From: Monosporascus cannonballus
Lineage: Eukaryota; Ascomycota; Sordariomycetes; Xylariales
NCBI GenBank assembly: GCA_004154925.1
Contig: QJNS01000126.1
Coordinates: forward strand, 124,001-188,000
Length of the DNA: 64,000 nt
Direction: 5' to 3'
Shown: in pieces, positions 24,849-37,947 of the stretch
Position numbering within the stretch: the first letter of the stretch is position 1
Layout of the letters: each line of letters opens with the position of its first letter
Position numbers and translations under genes: made by a program
The notes under the pieces: model-generated
Seen by the model: only the letters and a program-made list of their open reading frames with translations
Told to the model about the DNA's origin: nothing
Databases searched by the model: none

Positions 24849-25975
24849 AAGGTTTGTCCGGATTTTAATAAGGTTTTTAAGAATTTTATGGCCATAAAAA
24901 TCTTATAAATATTAAATCGCAAGAATAAGAAGATAATTAAGATAATAAAGGCAGAAATCCGCAGCTTTGTACTTACTGAACTATAATAAGCGCCTAAGAT
25001 CTTAATTATATATATTAGATATAAGTCGAAAAAAAAAGGCTAATATTTTGTTTGTACAGCAATATAATCCGATTAAATATATAATTTCGTTATTCCGATT
25101 TATGTTAAAGTCGGTTTTGAAAAAAAGAACCTTATTAATAATATTATGAATATCGGAATTAAATCGAATATTATAATTTTATCATACGTCAAAAAACATG
25201 GGCTGGAAATACGACAAATACGGGTTTTTTTCATAGAATTTAACTTCGAAAAAAGGATTAAGCTCGAAAATGTAATCGAAGCTCCGATTTAGTTAATTGG
25301 TTAATTATTTATTATTTCCTTTTTTGTTATCGACAACTGCTGTGCAATATAGTTATAAATATTAGAACTTAATTTTATAGCGAAATCGAAAATAACATTA
25401 AATATAGACCTAAAAATAATGGAAGGAATTTTAAAATTCGGCCCAATGAAAATTATTATTTTTTAAACCGGCAAGGCAAATTAGCCGTAATATCCGTACG
25501 GATAATTAATTTGAAAAATTGCGGCCGGTAAACTTGTAAGCCGTCCTACTGGCGCAAATAGGCCCAATAACGAAAAAAAAATAAACCCGTTATAAGCCCT
25601 TATACATTTTCGATTAAGAAAACGTCCCCTGATTAGGATTATAAAACTATTTAGAAAGTTATAAAAAATAACTTAAACCTTAAAAACAAAATTTTAACAT
25701 AGTTCGGTAATAAAAAATTGGCATATATGGAATTCTATAGAAGAATATATAGAATAACATTATGGAAAAAACGGTTTAAATTAATACCATATATAAGACC
25801 AAATAAAAAAGTTTATTCCTGTCGATAATGTGCCCCCCGATAAATCGATATCACCTAGGGACCCAGATTAGAAAATTAAGGAGTTCGAAAAAGCTATGCA
25901 AATAATTAAAAAGCAAAAAGGTGTCTCAGATAAACCTGGCATACCATAAACGGCATTATTTCCTAGGTTCATATC
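24849..25975 (+). pseudogene. G3 protease region between insertions G2 and B
   Basis: The plus frame at about 25100-25310 reads a retropepsin-like segment: NIGIKSNIIILSYVKKHGLE (the DTGAELNVIS..A...GL pattern with catalytic D and G replaced), then IRQIRVFFIEF and KLENVIEAP. The linker to RT (25600-25970) is Lys/Pro-rich. The frame is cut by copy B at 25976. Confidence 0.6.
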
Positions 25976-26409
25976 TGTAACGAACCTGTTATACATCCAC
26001 CTGGAGATATAAGCAATATCCGAAAGGAGGTCTTGATTTGCAGGTAATAATAAGGCGAGGAATAATTCAATAGTCTATTCGTTAAAAAGATTTAAAAACT
26101 TTTCCCTTAATCAAAGGACGGTATAATTGCCTTTGGATTAAGAACTTAAATTAATAGCTAAGGAGCGAAAAATTAAGTAAGTGGTTATTTACATAAAAAA
26201 CCCAAACCTTATATATCTTTTTTATTTTTTTTATCTTTTATGGTTTCTGGGAATTTCGAAAAACCATAATATCTGTCGTTTACGAATTTCCTAATATCTC
26301 CGGAAATTAACAGAAACCCGAGATTTATCCGATGGAAGGTGGAAATCCCGAATATTTTTAATTTCCTAGGCCTCCTTTGGGCCTAATGGAATCCTTTTTG
26401 AACGTAATA
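25976..26409 (-). repeat. G1 copy B 3' LTR
   Basis: Plus-strand start TGTAACGAACC, end TTTTTGAACGTAATA. The first 230 bp align to copy A LTRs. The rest is a different sequence containing CCGATGGAAGGTGGAAATCC and CTAGGCCTCCTTTGGGCC. Confidence 0.88.
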
Positions 26410-26449
26410 TTATTTTCTCCTTTTTAAGATTTTTATCCCCAAAAATAAA

Positions 26450-27100
26450 AAAAAATAAGTCCTTAACTTTTTTTTTTTGCGTTATAACACTATATTTGGC
26501 TATATCGGATAAATTTCGAAAACGCCTTAAATTTTTTATTAAAAGTTATTACGAATTAATTAAATCGATTTTTTAATTTGGTTTCGAAATTATGCCGTAT
26601 ACGCGCTATTTCAAAAAAAGGTTTTTGTGCAAAATATTAAAAGGTCCAAAAGGTTATTAAAATTATTTAATAGCTAATATTTAATTTTATATTAAGAATT
26701 ATATTTCGTTTTTATCGTTTAAAAATATCCGGGCCGAAAAATTCCGGATAAACCAAAAAAAACGTTTAATTATTTAATAATTCTAAAAATTATTTAATCA
26801 CATTATTCGGTTAAATCGTTAATTTAAATAATTATATTTTAAAAAGGTATCGTTTATTTAGAAAAGGCTTAAAAATATGGATAAATTAAAAAAGCGAAAA
26901 AAACTGGATTGGGAAAAGGATCGTAAAGAAAAAAGCAAATATAATTTGTTTTAAAGCTAAATACGTTAATAAAAGCATTTATTTTTTTTTGATTAAAGCG
27001 CCGTAAGGATTAATTTAAATGGGGAACCGTTATCGCCTGTAATTTTAGCCGCATTAAAAACGGTCGGTCAGGATTTTGGCGGTAAAACATTTTAATTAAG
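26450..27100 (+). pseudogene. Accessory ORF relic of G1 copy B
   Basis: Plus strand, same place as in copy A. The readable part is at 26860-26940: LKNMDKLKKRKKLDWEKDRK, matching the coiled-coil of copy A, followed by LNGEPLSPVILAALKTVGQD at 27010-27070. The Cys-knuckle part is unreadable. Confidence 0.5.
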
Positions 27101-30100
27101 TTTATCGTATTTGTTAAGTGGTTAAATAGTTTTTACGTATTTTCTTTATATAAGTACCTTTTTTATTTAATTAGGTACTGGATTTTATTTTTAATTATTT
27201 TGGAATTTAATATTTATTTAATTTCGTATTCGTTAAAACTTTTTTCGAATTTTAAATTTGTTTTTAATAAGGCGTTTTTAAGTGCTAGTTTAAATAAAAA
27301 AATATGGAAAATAAGGTGTATCTTTATATTTTTGGATAATAACAGTTTGTAATTAATTTTAAAAATAATTTCGTTAATTTTAAATGGTTTAAATTTTTTG
27401 AAATTAAGCTTATCGTTAAGTTTTTTTGTTTTGATTTATAAAATGTTTAAAGTTATGTTTGGTTTCTGGCGTAACAGGTAAATTTTGTTTCTTTTTGTTA
27501 AAATTAATCTTTTAATTTTTTTATTATAATATTGGGTTATTTATCGTTAAAAAATTATAATTTATTTTGGAAACGGGTTTAAATCGTTTTAATCTTTATG
27601 GTTAATATTTTTGCTTTTAAGGTAATTATAATAATTTTTAATACCTTATTAAACGGTTATTTGGGTCATTTTGTTTTTATATTATATCCGTATATAATTA
27701 TATAAAGAAATATGCTTATATTTTTATTAATAAATATATTATAATTAATTTATATTAATAATAAAAATTTTATTTAGTTATTTTGTTAATAATTAACGTA
27801 ATTTCGTAAATATTATTTTAAAGTTTAATTTAATTTTTTGGTTTAATTATTTGTTTAGGGATAATACGTTATTAAGAATTTAAATTTAATATTAATTTAT
27901 TTAAAAAAGCTAGTACCAAATTTTAAAGTAAATAACGTATTTCGGTTTAAAATAATTTTTTTAAGTATTTTATATTTATTAAGGTATTATTTAATAAAGG
28001 CATAAATTAATTATTTTGCCGTTATATTTCTTTTAAAAAGTAAAAAATACCCATATTTAATAAATTTGTTAATAATTACTTATATTTTGTCGTATTCGAT
28101 TTTAATAATTAGGTTTTTAAATAAAGATAAATTAATAATAAAATCCCAAATTATAGTATTTTATATTTTATTAAAAATATTAATGGATTATAATAGCCCG
28201 TAAGGCTTATGGCGTATTATTTTAACCTTATTACAAATATTATAATCTTTAATTACCTTTTTGACGGTACGGCGTAATTCCGGAAAATCGTATTATTTTT
28301 GTAATTATCAAATAATTTTAAAAATTTTTTAATATCCGTATAACGGGTTTTTATAAAATTCTTTTACATATTGTTCCTGTTAATTCTTAGGAACGTAAAT
28401 TTTGCTATAATATAATAATTAATTTTTGGGTTATTTTTTTAACTGCTAAATTTCTTTTTATTTTTTTGTATTATAGGAATTCCGGAACCGTATTAAGAGT
28501 TCGATAATTAGTTTCTTTATTATCTTATATAAATATATAATTTTATTTTCATTATATTGTAATATTTGTATTTTTTTCGGAATTTTCAAATCATAATTTT
28601 TTTTGCAATTAAAAATATTTATTTAGATATTTTTTTCTTTTAATATGATATATTTTGAAATTAAATTTAAATAAAAAAGATTTATTATTTTTCATATTGT
28701 TTATTTTGTTTTTAAGCTTTTATAAATTACGTAAAATTTTTATAATCAAAGTAAATATCGAAAGGTTTTTTTGTTTTGTTAAGAAAAAGTTTTTATTTTT
28801 TAAAAATATTAATAATTGTTAATAACTTTTTATCGTAAATTTGGTATTTAAGTTTTATATTTCGGAATATTTTAAAGTAATATGTTATTAGGTATTTTTT
28901 GCCGTTATTTTTTTGCTATTTTAAAATTACGCCTAGGGTATACTTTAAAATATTTGTTTTTAATCGTTTTGTTTTATTTAAATTTGGTATCCTTATAATA
29001 AATCCGTTAATAATTGTTTTTTTTAATTTCCGGAATATTTTTGGGTTTTTTTAAAAGTTCGAATTTTTTCTTAACGTATTTTTTGGTGGTAAATTTTGTT
29101 AAAAGCTTAATTATATCTTTATATCTTTTAATTAAGCCGTATACGTAACCCGTAAATCTTAAAATTTGTCGGATATTTATAACTGTTGCCTTATTAAGGA
29201 TAAGTTAATTTTTAATTATTTTTAATTTAAAACGTTAAATTTGAATTTGTTTTAATATGAAAATAAATCCCAAAAAAATTCTAATTTCTAAATATATTAT
29301 ACGTTTTTGGTAAAATTAATTCGAATATTAATTTTGTCCAAAGTTTTAAGTATTTAAATAATATATTTTTTATGTTTTTTTAGGGTTTTAAAGTAAATAA
29401 AAATATTATCGAAATAAACAAATACGAATTTATTTAAGAATTATTAAAGGGTAATTATTATTAAGCTTTAGAAATTAACAGAAACGTTAATAAATCCTAT
29501 AAGTATTACTTTATATTTATAAAGTTTATATATTATTCTAAATACCGTTTTTTATTTTTTAACCATTTTAATACGGTAATAATTATTGCAAAGATTAAAC
29601 GCCGTAAACCATTTGGTTTTGTTGATATTTTTTTAAGATATTTATAAAAATTAAGGGATATCCGTTTTTAATCGTAATATTATTTAATTATTTATAATTA
29701 ATTATTTTTCGGTAAATAAAGTTTCCGTCCTTATTCATTCTTTATTTGTTATTTTTAATTTTTAGTACTATAAAAATTGGACATCTAATAAGGAAATTAA
29801 AAAGTTAAATATATTTTTTTTTTCAGATTTAATTATATGTTTTTCCATAAAGTTTTTAATTTTTTTAGGTTTCTATAGTAAATTTTGTAAAACTTAGGAT
29901 AATGCCTTTTTTTAATAAATATCCGATAAATTTATTAAGTATATAATAGTAATTCGTAATTTTTTTTATTTTTAAATAATTTTTTAAATCTTTGATATTC
30001 CGGAAGTACCGTAAAAATCTAATTAGGAACCCGTATTTCCTTAATAATATAACAAATTTCTCGATTATTTTTATTTAACATTTCGTTTTAGGAAAATATT

Positions 30101-31249
30101 TGCTTTTTTTAATTAATCCGTAAGTTATTAAAATAAAATTAAGGTATTTTTAAGATAATATCGTATCTGGAAATATTAGCGATATTTAGTAAAATGTATT
30201 TTTAATATTTTTAAATTTATATTAGGAATTTTTCTGTTTTTCGAAAAACTTGTTTGTTTTCGTAAATAAATAGGTTGCTCTGTACCGTACATAATTTATA
30301 AAATTTTAACTTATATTTTTAAGGAATCTAATGTTTTTTTATTATTACGGAAAAAATAAAATTATTTTTTATTCCGGAATTAATTATAACCTTAAATATT
30401 TTACTTTTATATCGGAAAAAAATCTTAATTTGGTTACGTATTCCTTTCGTTACCTTATATAAGGTTTTATCGGTTAAAGCTTTTCGGTACCTTATTTTTG
30501 AAGGCCTTTATAATTTTTTTATTTCTGGTAATTTCCGATTTAAGCGAATTTTTATTCGTAAGCTTTTCGGATCGCATATTTAGTACATTAATCGTTTTTA
30601 TACTGGAATTATGTTTTTTTGCCGTATTTGTATTAAGGCTTTAAAATTAGGTTTTTTTTCCTAATTTATCCTTTTATTCCGCATTTTCCGGGTTATAAGA
30701 TTAACGAAAGGAATTTCCGAAAAAAATGTTCCTATATTTAGGAACTTATATTAAATATAAAATATCGGAAAATAATATAAATATTTTTACAATATGGCTT
30801 TTTAACTCCGTTTTAATACGGGATATAAGTAATAAAACTTAAAGTATTTTAGTTATCGGAAAATTTTAATATATCGGCATTTATCGTTTAATTCGGTAAA
30901 TATCTTATTATTTTATCTGGGCCAAAAGTTATTATTTTTTCTGGTTTTAAAATAAACGAAATAGTCGTCCTAATAATAAATAATAAAATGTAATAGGTTA
31001 TAAAAGTTTACCGATAATATTTTCTTATAAATAATGTATTTTGGGAATTCGTAAAGTTTTAAGAATAATTATCCGTAATTATTAATATTTGGTCGAAGTT
31101 AATTATTTTTTATATATATCTTATATTTTTAGAAATCAAAATAATATTAATATTTTAACCTTATGGTTATTTTAAAAGCCGTTTATCCGGGATAATATTT
31201 ATAAGTTTTAGCCTTAAAATCCTGGTAAATAAAATAATTTTTATATTCT

Positions 31250-32420
31250 GGGTTGTCGTTTTGGTTTTAAGTAATTATAATAATAATGAATTCTGGCTGG
31301 AAAAAAACTGTGCTAATTTTTTTTTCTTTTTTTTTTGCCTTATTATTAGTTTTTTGTTTAGCCGCTTTAGCTTTTTTCTGGGGTTAAGAAATTTTTCTTT
31401 TTTTGGAATCCTTTTTAACGTAAAAGCGATATTCGCTTTTAAAATGCCGTTTTTTGCTATAATTAAAACATTTTATTTGGGACTTATTTTTCTTAGGTTC
31501 CTTTAAAGCAAAGCTCGTTTTTTTCTAAGGTTTGCCCTTATTTTTTTTGGCTCGGTTATTAGAGTTTTTGTTATTATTTCGTTTATTAGTTTTTTTTCTT
31601 AAGGTATTAATTAAAAATGCGTCGGTTGGCGATAATGGCTTTATTAATATATTCCGCAAAAAAATTATTTTTTAATTCCTTAAATATTTTATTTTTAATT
31701 AAAGGTTTTAAGTTATTATAATAAGGATAAAATAATACGTTTTCGGGCAGGTTTAAAATAATAATTAAACGGTTAAATTTAATCGTATATTCGGCGGCTA
31801 ACTTAATTTATTAAAAAAAAATTAAATTACTTAATAATATTTTGTTTTTTATTAGGGTTACTAAATAAAATACGTATTTTTTTTAAAGTTCCTATAATTA
31901 TTAAAAATATAATTAATAAAATCCGAAAATTCTTTTAGGTATTTTTCGAAATAATTCGTTAGGATAAGTTCGAACTATTAGCATATTCGTCTAATTAAGA
32001 ACTAAAAAATAACCATTATTTTTTAATAATTTTTTATTAAAGAATTTTTATAGAACTTAAGGTAAAACCTGGCCTAAACCAAAAATCCATTAGGGTTTTT
32101 TGATTTGTTATAAGGCTTAAGGGGAATTGGCTTATAGCCCTTAACGTCTGGTATTCCATAATAGCCAAAAGGGGGAATAATTCCTTTTTATGTCCGATTT
32201 GCGCCGAATAATGGTAAAGTCGAAGTTTTTACTTGCGTTCGCCTTGAGTCCAATGGAAAAGGTCGGTAACCAGCCCTTTGGCTTCGCCCTTTGGGGGAGC
32301 CAAACTGTGGAAAAGCTAGTTTTTTTTTAGTTATACATTTTCTTCTTTTAGGGTCTGGACTTTTGCTTTTAAAGCGCTTAATTTTTTTTTGCAGGGGATT
32401 TTTGATTTCCTGTCTCATAT
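31250..32420 (-). pseudogene. G1 copy B gag
   Basis: Minus strand. The segment 32418-32188 is open and contains FPQFGSPKGRSQRAG and STLPLFGAN, matching the equivalent stretch of copy A gag (QFGSLRGRS, TILPLFGAN). Then PIPLKPYNKS, NGFLVQARFYLKFYK and FEPILTNYFEKY follow as the capsid. A knuckle remnant SKKRHFKSEYR at about 31430-31460 has lost its cysteines. The plus-strand open frames 31261-31506 and 32291-32563 are shadows. Confidence 0.7.
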
Positions 32421-32758
32421 TTTTCTTTTTTTTCCTTAACCTTTTCCTATTTTGGTTCCTAAACTTTAATGGTATTCTGGGGAATCGGGGAAAATTATTA
32501 CTAAAATTAGGAAAAAAGATTTTTTTAAAATTGCGTTATAAAGGAAACCATATTATTAATTAAGTAAAAAATTTCCTTAATAAAAAGTAAATCGTTAAAT
32601 CTTATTAATAATATTTTATTAATTAATAACGGGAATCATATATATTATTTATTTTCTGAATGTCGTCTTATATTATTGTTTATATTAAGTTCAAAAAAAT
32701 TTATATCTTAATTAAGCGGTAAATTGTTTGTCGGTTATTAATTAAGGAATTATCAAAA

Positions 32759-33194
32759 TATAACGAACCTATTATATATTTACCTGGAAATATAAGTAAT
32801 ATCCGAAAGGAAGTTTTGATTTATAAATAAAAATAAGGCGAAAAATAATTTAATAATTTATTCGTTAAAAATATTTAAAAAAATTTCCCTTAATTAAAAA
32901 ACGGTATAATTACCTTTAGATTAAGAACTTAAATTAATAACTAAGGAGCGAAAAACTAAATAAATAATTATTTATATAAAAAACCTAAACCTTATATATC
33001 TTTTTTATTTTTTTTTTGTTTCTTATGGTTTCTGGGGATCTCGAGAAACCATGGTATTTATCGTTTACGAATCTCTTGGTATCTCCGGAGATTGACAGAG
33101 ACCCGAGGTTTATCCGATGGAAGGTGGAGATCCCGAGCGTCTCCAACTTCCTGGGCCTCCTTTGGGCCTAGTGGAGTCCCTTCTGAACGTAACA
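32759..33194 (-). repeat. G1 copy B 5' LTR
   Basis: Start TATAACGAACC, end CCCTTCTGAACGTAACA. The outer 170 bp are almost unmutated, in contrast to the inner part. A perfect 9-bp inverted repeat ATGGTTTCT/AGAAACCAT with a 10-base loop sits at about 33025-33052. Confidence 0.88.
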
Positions 33195-36100
33195 ATATCG
33201 ATATCTTAAGGGATTAGATTAATCGAAAAAAAGAACTAAGGCTTTGCTTAATCAGATCAGCGACAGGTTTACTTGCATAAAAAACCTTTTTTTAAGGAAA
33301 TATTATTCCGGAAGGAAACTACCTTAAGATAAAATTGGTAAAAATATAGTTGGATAAAAAAAATAATTGCACCTTTTTACGAAATCAAAATTATTTCTTA
33401 TAAAGCCTAACAAGCTAAGGGAATTATATTATCAGCTAGAATAAGGGACAAATTAATTAATATATTACGAATACGTATCGAAAAAGGAATGTTCGAATAA
33501 TCGTATATTATATACTCGAACACCTGGTTTCTTATAAAAAAACATAGCGGTTTGCGATTAATTAATTTTGCGACGAAATTAAATGCCGTTACTTTGCAAA
33601 TTACATTTATGCTGAAGAATTGAGACGAATCTTTCGCAGATTTCGCCATATATTTTTTATATTTTTTGTGCATTTGTGTTAGGTATAATTAGATTATTTT
33701 AATTTTTATTAATAAATATATAATAATGTTTACAATACCGTTAAAACTATTCCGCTATATTATTATACTTATAAGGTTTGTTAATTTTGTAATTTATTTT
33801 TATTACGTAATCGGAAAAATCCTTTATAATTTTATATCCGACATTATGCGGTTATTTGTAAATAACGTTAATATTAAGAAATTAAAACCGTAATACGATA
33901 ATACTAAATTATTTCTGGGATACGACAGTTCGTTTTCGAACATATTATTAACATAAACAAAACCTTTTTAAATTACGAATTCGCCGGAGTTACGATTAAT
34001 ATACAAAAGTTCCAGTAATACTATAAATTTGCGGTTATAATCGGAGTTTTTGCAATACGAATAGTCGTTAATTTAATACGGCCAAAGTAATAAAAATTCT
34101 AGAAATTCGTGTTTATAAAAACGTATCGGAAGTTAAAACACTTTTAGGAATTACCGTTTATTATCGGATATTTATTATGTATTATGTTATTAAAGCGGAA
34201 TCTTTTATTTATTTATTTCATAGAAATAAACTTTTAATTTAAAGCCTCAATTAAAAGTATATTATAAAGATATTTAAAAAAGCTTGTGACGGTTTTATGC
34301 TAAATTATTATTAATTATAATCCTAAAATAGGAAATATCATTATAAAAACGGATTAATGCGAACGAAGTTTTAAAAAAACATTAAGCTAGGTAATTAATG
34401 ACGTAAAGCATCTGGCGCGCTATAAAAATAATACCTAGAAAAAAGCCGAATTAAGTTATAATACCATTAAGCTGAAATATCGAACTATTTTCAAAATCTT
34501 AAGGTAAATCCGGAATTATATTTATGGAGTTCGGTTTACGTTAAAAATAAACGTTAAGGTACGAATAATATAAAAAAATAACTTTATAAGTTCGTTTTTT
34601 AATGTTTTATTAATTTGTTAAGTTACGTAAATTGGATTTTTCAATATCGAAATTAAATATGTTTTTAATAAAAAGAATACGGCCGTTAATAAATTATCGA
34701 AAAAACCAGCCGGGCCTTTTAACGAACTAGATAATTAATTATAAAAAAATCGATAACTTTATTAATATTTAATTAAACGTTATTCGGCTAAATTTCATAA
34801 CCGAAATAACCTAAATAAAAAAAGAAAAGCTTTTTTATTAAAATTTGATTTAACCGGTCGTAAAAATACGTACAGTTTCTGATAATATTAAAATTCCTTA
34901 ATCGATTAGCGGATGTAACAAAAAAACGAATAATTTTTAAAATCGAAACTTTAAAATATTTTGTCCAGGATAGCATTTTGTATTACATAACGGAAAAATG
35001 ATATAGTAATCGCAAAATTATCGATAACGAATAGGAACCCCTAATAATAATTAGATAGTATTATGAAAATTGCGGTTATAAAAAACGGAATGCAACTTAT
35101 TAACGTATAATTGCTTTATATTATTAACGCGATATATATGGACATATACGAAAAGTAATCCTTGTTTACGTTCTATACCAGAAAGCTGCTAATCGACGTT
35201 TCGAAAAAAGCTATAACTTTTTAAATCCTTTAGATATCGCAATTATCTAGGTAATTAACGTTTAATTTATGCCAAACGACAACGGGTATAAGGCGACTGT
35301 CGAAGTTCGATACAAATTATCCGGATATTTCGAAGCGAAAGCTCTGCGTACAATTACTTTTACGGCGATCAGGAAATTCTTAGACAAATATATCTTTTAC
35401 TGATACGAAATTCCAGTTAAAATTAAGGTCGATAAAAGCTTTAAGAATAAAGGAAAAATTATCGAAATTTACGAAAAACTTGGGATTAAGCGAAAGGTTA
35501 AAATTGTAAACGTTATTTAGCGGTAAAGACTAATCGAAAAAAGGTATATCTCGATTATTAAAGAACTAATAAAAATAACGAACGGTACGGGTAAAAAACA
35601 AGTTAAATTTTTATTCACAATAATATTTACGGATAATACCATTATAAAAAGTTACGGTTTTAGCCTTTATAACTTATTATACGTTTAAAAAGCTCTTTTA
35701 CAGATCAAAATTATATTATCGACATAAAAAATCATAATATGAGATCCCAATATATTAAAGGAAAATTTGATTATATAGCTAATTAAATTATTAGAATGCA
35801 AAACCGATAATATTATCAAAGCAATTAAAATAATTACTACGTAACGCCATAAACTTATCCAACTTATTAATTAAAAAAATTAATAAATAAAATAAGGATT
35901 GGGCTTTTAGAAATTAACGGCTTAATATTCTTTTATAATATATTACGATATATTAATATATCCAGAAAAATAAAGTTAAAATACCGATAAACGAAACTGT
36001 ATTAAATTAATAATTTAATTAATTAAAGAATTTACCGCTTAAAAGAAATTAATAGGATATTATTACGAAGAACTTTGCTTGTTAATAAACTAAAGCAATT

Positions 36101-36420
36101 TATTAAAAATAAAAAAGAATATTAAATACCGATTAACTTGCAAAAGGATACCTAAATAAAACCATTACCTGACGAACCTGATCGGTTATAGAATATTACG
36201 AACAAAATATTAAATAGCATAAATGTCGAATTATCGAAAAACTAATAACCTAGAACCACAAAAACTATTAAAAGAAATATTAAAATTCAAATATCGAATA
36301 AACGATTTGAAAATTATGCAATTATAAATAACAATAATATTTACGAAATTAATCAATCGAATAAAACAATTGTCGAGGATATTTGCAAAGCATTAACATG
36401 CAGAAGAATATATTAATTTA
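33195..36420 (+). pseudogene. G3 RT, RNase H and integrase relic
   Basis: The plus frame from about 33408 reads AKGIILSARIRDKLINILRI, EKGMFEQSYIIYSNTWFLIK, RLINFATKLNAVTL, the usual N-terminal RT order (I..LL..K...G..EPS..P.SN.WF.V.K, RL..D...LN.VT). The catalytic box reads FVNN near 33856 (F-x-DD with both Asp turned to Asn). RNase H (SEVKTLLGITVYYRIFI, about 34130-34190) and integrase follow: MPNDNGYKATVEVRYKLSGY (about 35270), FEAKALR, then VDKSFKNKGKIIEIYEKLGI (35430-35490) in place of V.GGPENKG. The minus-strand open frames at 33407-33673 and 34788-34976 are shadows. Confidence 0.75.
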
Positions 36421-37662
36421 TAATTCTATCTAATTTTCAAAACCGCTAAAATGCTAAGATAACGACTTACCCTAATTTTTCGAAACACTACGAACTTTAA
36501 TTATATAACGGGGATCGATAAACCTTTTTTTTAATTAAATATTAAAAAGAACCTTTATTAAATTCATAAAAAACATTATAATTTAATTTATAAATATTTA
36601 ATTTAATTTATAATTTTTTGTAAATCGCGTTCGGAAATCCTTAAATTAATTATCCTTAATTATATAATTAATCTTATCGATTAACTTAACATAATTATTA
36701 TAGACATTTTTCGCAAAGCTAAAAAACGATATATATTCGAAAAATTGAAATATTCCGTAATGTCCAGATAATTTAAAAACGTAATAACGTTTTTCACAAA
36801 GTTCGTAAAGCACCAAATTAGGAATTCCAGAAGTCTAAATAAACAGCCCATTTACGTACGGAAGGTCCTTGATAAGATGTACTATAAGTTGACCCAAAGG
36901 ACCGGCGTAAGTAACCTCTATAAATACGGCTTTTATCTCGGGCTTGCTTTTGGAAAACAGCACTTTGGTAATCGGCAACTGGGAGTTGGCAACTTCCCAG
37001 AAATTAGCACCGTTAATTCGCCATTTCAGGAATCGACCTGCAACGGGACCGGAAGTAAACGAAATAGACATCGCTCCAAGCATTTACTATTGATCAGGAC
37101 AAGAACGTGCCTAAAGGATTTTGGCCTAGCAAACGTCCGTAACCCATTTCTAAAGACCTTCCGGATTCTCCTTTATCTTCCGATCAGGATGCTCGTATAC
37201 CTCGTTAACCCCAAAGCGGCCCCGAATTAACGCGTAAATCACATAATGACATCAAAGCAGAATATATACCTCGCCCGTTAATTAATAATTAGCGTACCCG
37301 AGCTATGTTAGCAGAAACTTACAAAACCCCGTATCAATAGGTAGGAAATATATATCAAACTGCTGGGAAACGACCAGAACCTTATTTTGTCCTAGGATAG
37401 CCAGGTTAAAAAAAGTATAAAAAGTTAATTAACGATTAACAATCGGAAAATAAAGCATAAAAAAACTGAAAAAAAGTTTTAACACAAAAGATTAATTAAA
37501 AAACGAAATCGAAATCCTAAATAAAAAATATTAAAAGATATATTACGTCGACAAAAAGAATTAATTAATAAAGATATAAATATAATATATTTATTATAGT
37601 ATTAACTTATGATTATTTTTCGCAATAAAACGGAAACGTTTTTTATCGTAAAAAAGGAAATT
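36421..37662. other. G3 3' region with an unmutated island
   Basis: Bases 36421-36800 and 37430-37662 are RIP-type AT-rich sequence without a readable domain. Bases about 36830-37420 have normal composition and keep a minus-strand open frame (37083-36835, 82 codons, beginning MLGAMSISFTSGPVAGRF) and a plus-strand one (36877-37230). Neither is recognised. It may be a captured fragment or part of the element that escaped RIP. Confidence 0.35.
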
Positions 37663-37942
37663 TAAAGTGGGGCAAGATATTATGCCCATAATTAGGTTCG
37701 GCTAATCAAAAAGCCCGGGTTCCGCATATATATTAAGAAGTTCTTTTTCGCCATAGGTTTAACCCCAAGGCATTACCTGCGACTATTATCATTTAGCATA
37801 TTTTCTGCTATTTCAGTTATCGAGGTTTAATATTATCAATATAATCGGATTAAGTTTTTTATTTCGATAATCTTATTCCGTATCGTAACATAAAATGATT
37901 ATCCGTACTGATTAAAATCAATTCTCCTCTTACCTTAATTCA
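37663..37942 (+). repeat. G3 3' LTR
   Basis: Partner of 7007-7286 with the same length. It is preceded by a purine tract (AAAAAAGGAAATTT, 37650-37663) that could be the polypurine tract. It ends at CTTACCTTAATTCA and is followed by ATATT, matching the bases before the 5' LTR. Confidence 0.75.
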
Positions 37943-37947
37943 ATATT

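Larger units (their letters stand above)
25976..33194 (-). mobile_element. G1 copy B, complete gypsy retrotransposon
   Basis: LTRs at 25976-26409 and 32759-33194 with a perfect duplication ATATC (25971-25975 and 33195-33199). The gene order is that of copy A on the minus strand: gag about 32420-31250, pol about 30800-27100, and the accessory ORF on the plus strand 26450-27100. Homology to copy A is continuous through the internal region, but RIP is heavier: the integrase C-terminus (about 27250-27440) and RT region (about 29450-29750) are recognisable only by alignment with A. Its LTR differs from that of A in the U3 half. Confidence 0.9.
7007..37942 (+). mobile_element. G3: old gypsy retrotransposon hosting three nested insertions
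   Basis: A pair of 280-bp direct repeats (7007-7286 and 37663-37942) brackets about 9.5 kb of its own sequence once insertions A, G2 and B are removed. Order on the plus strand: LTR, primer-binding site, leader, gag (8300-9602 continuing at 16943-17957), protease (24849-25975), RT (33195-33960), RNase H, integrase (about 35100-35900), then about 1.7 kb, 3' LTR. The flanks are ATAT(T) on both sides (7003-7007 and 37943-37947). Reading frames are full of TAA/TAG from RIP. The RT and integrase resemble the fungal gypsy group with integrase blocks of the VDGGPENKG type. Confidence 0.8.

Noticed and set aside
33407..33673. Minus-strand open frame of 88 codons
   Set aside because: Shadow of the G3 RT start, which is readable on the plus strand.
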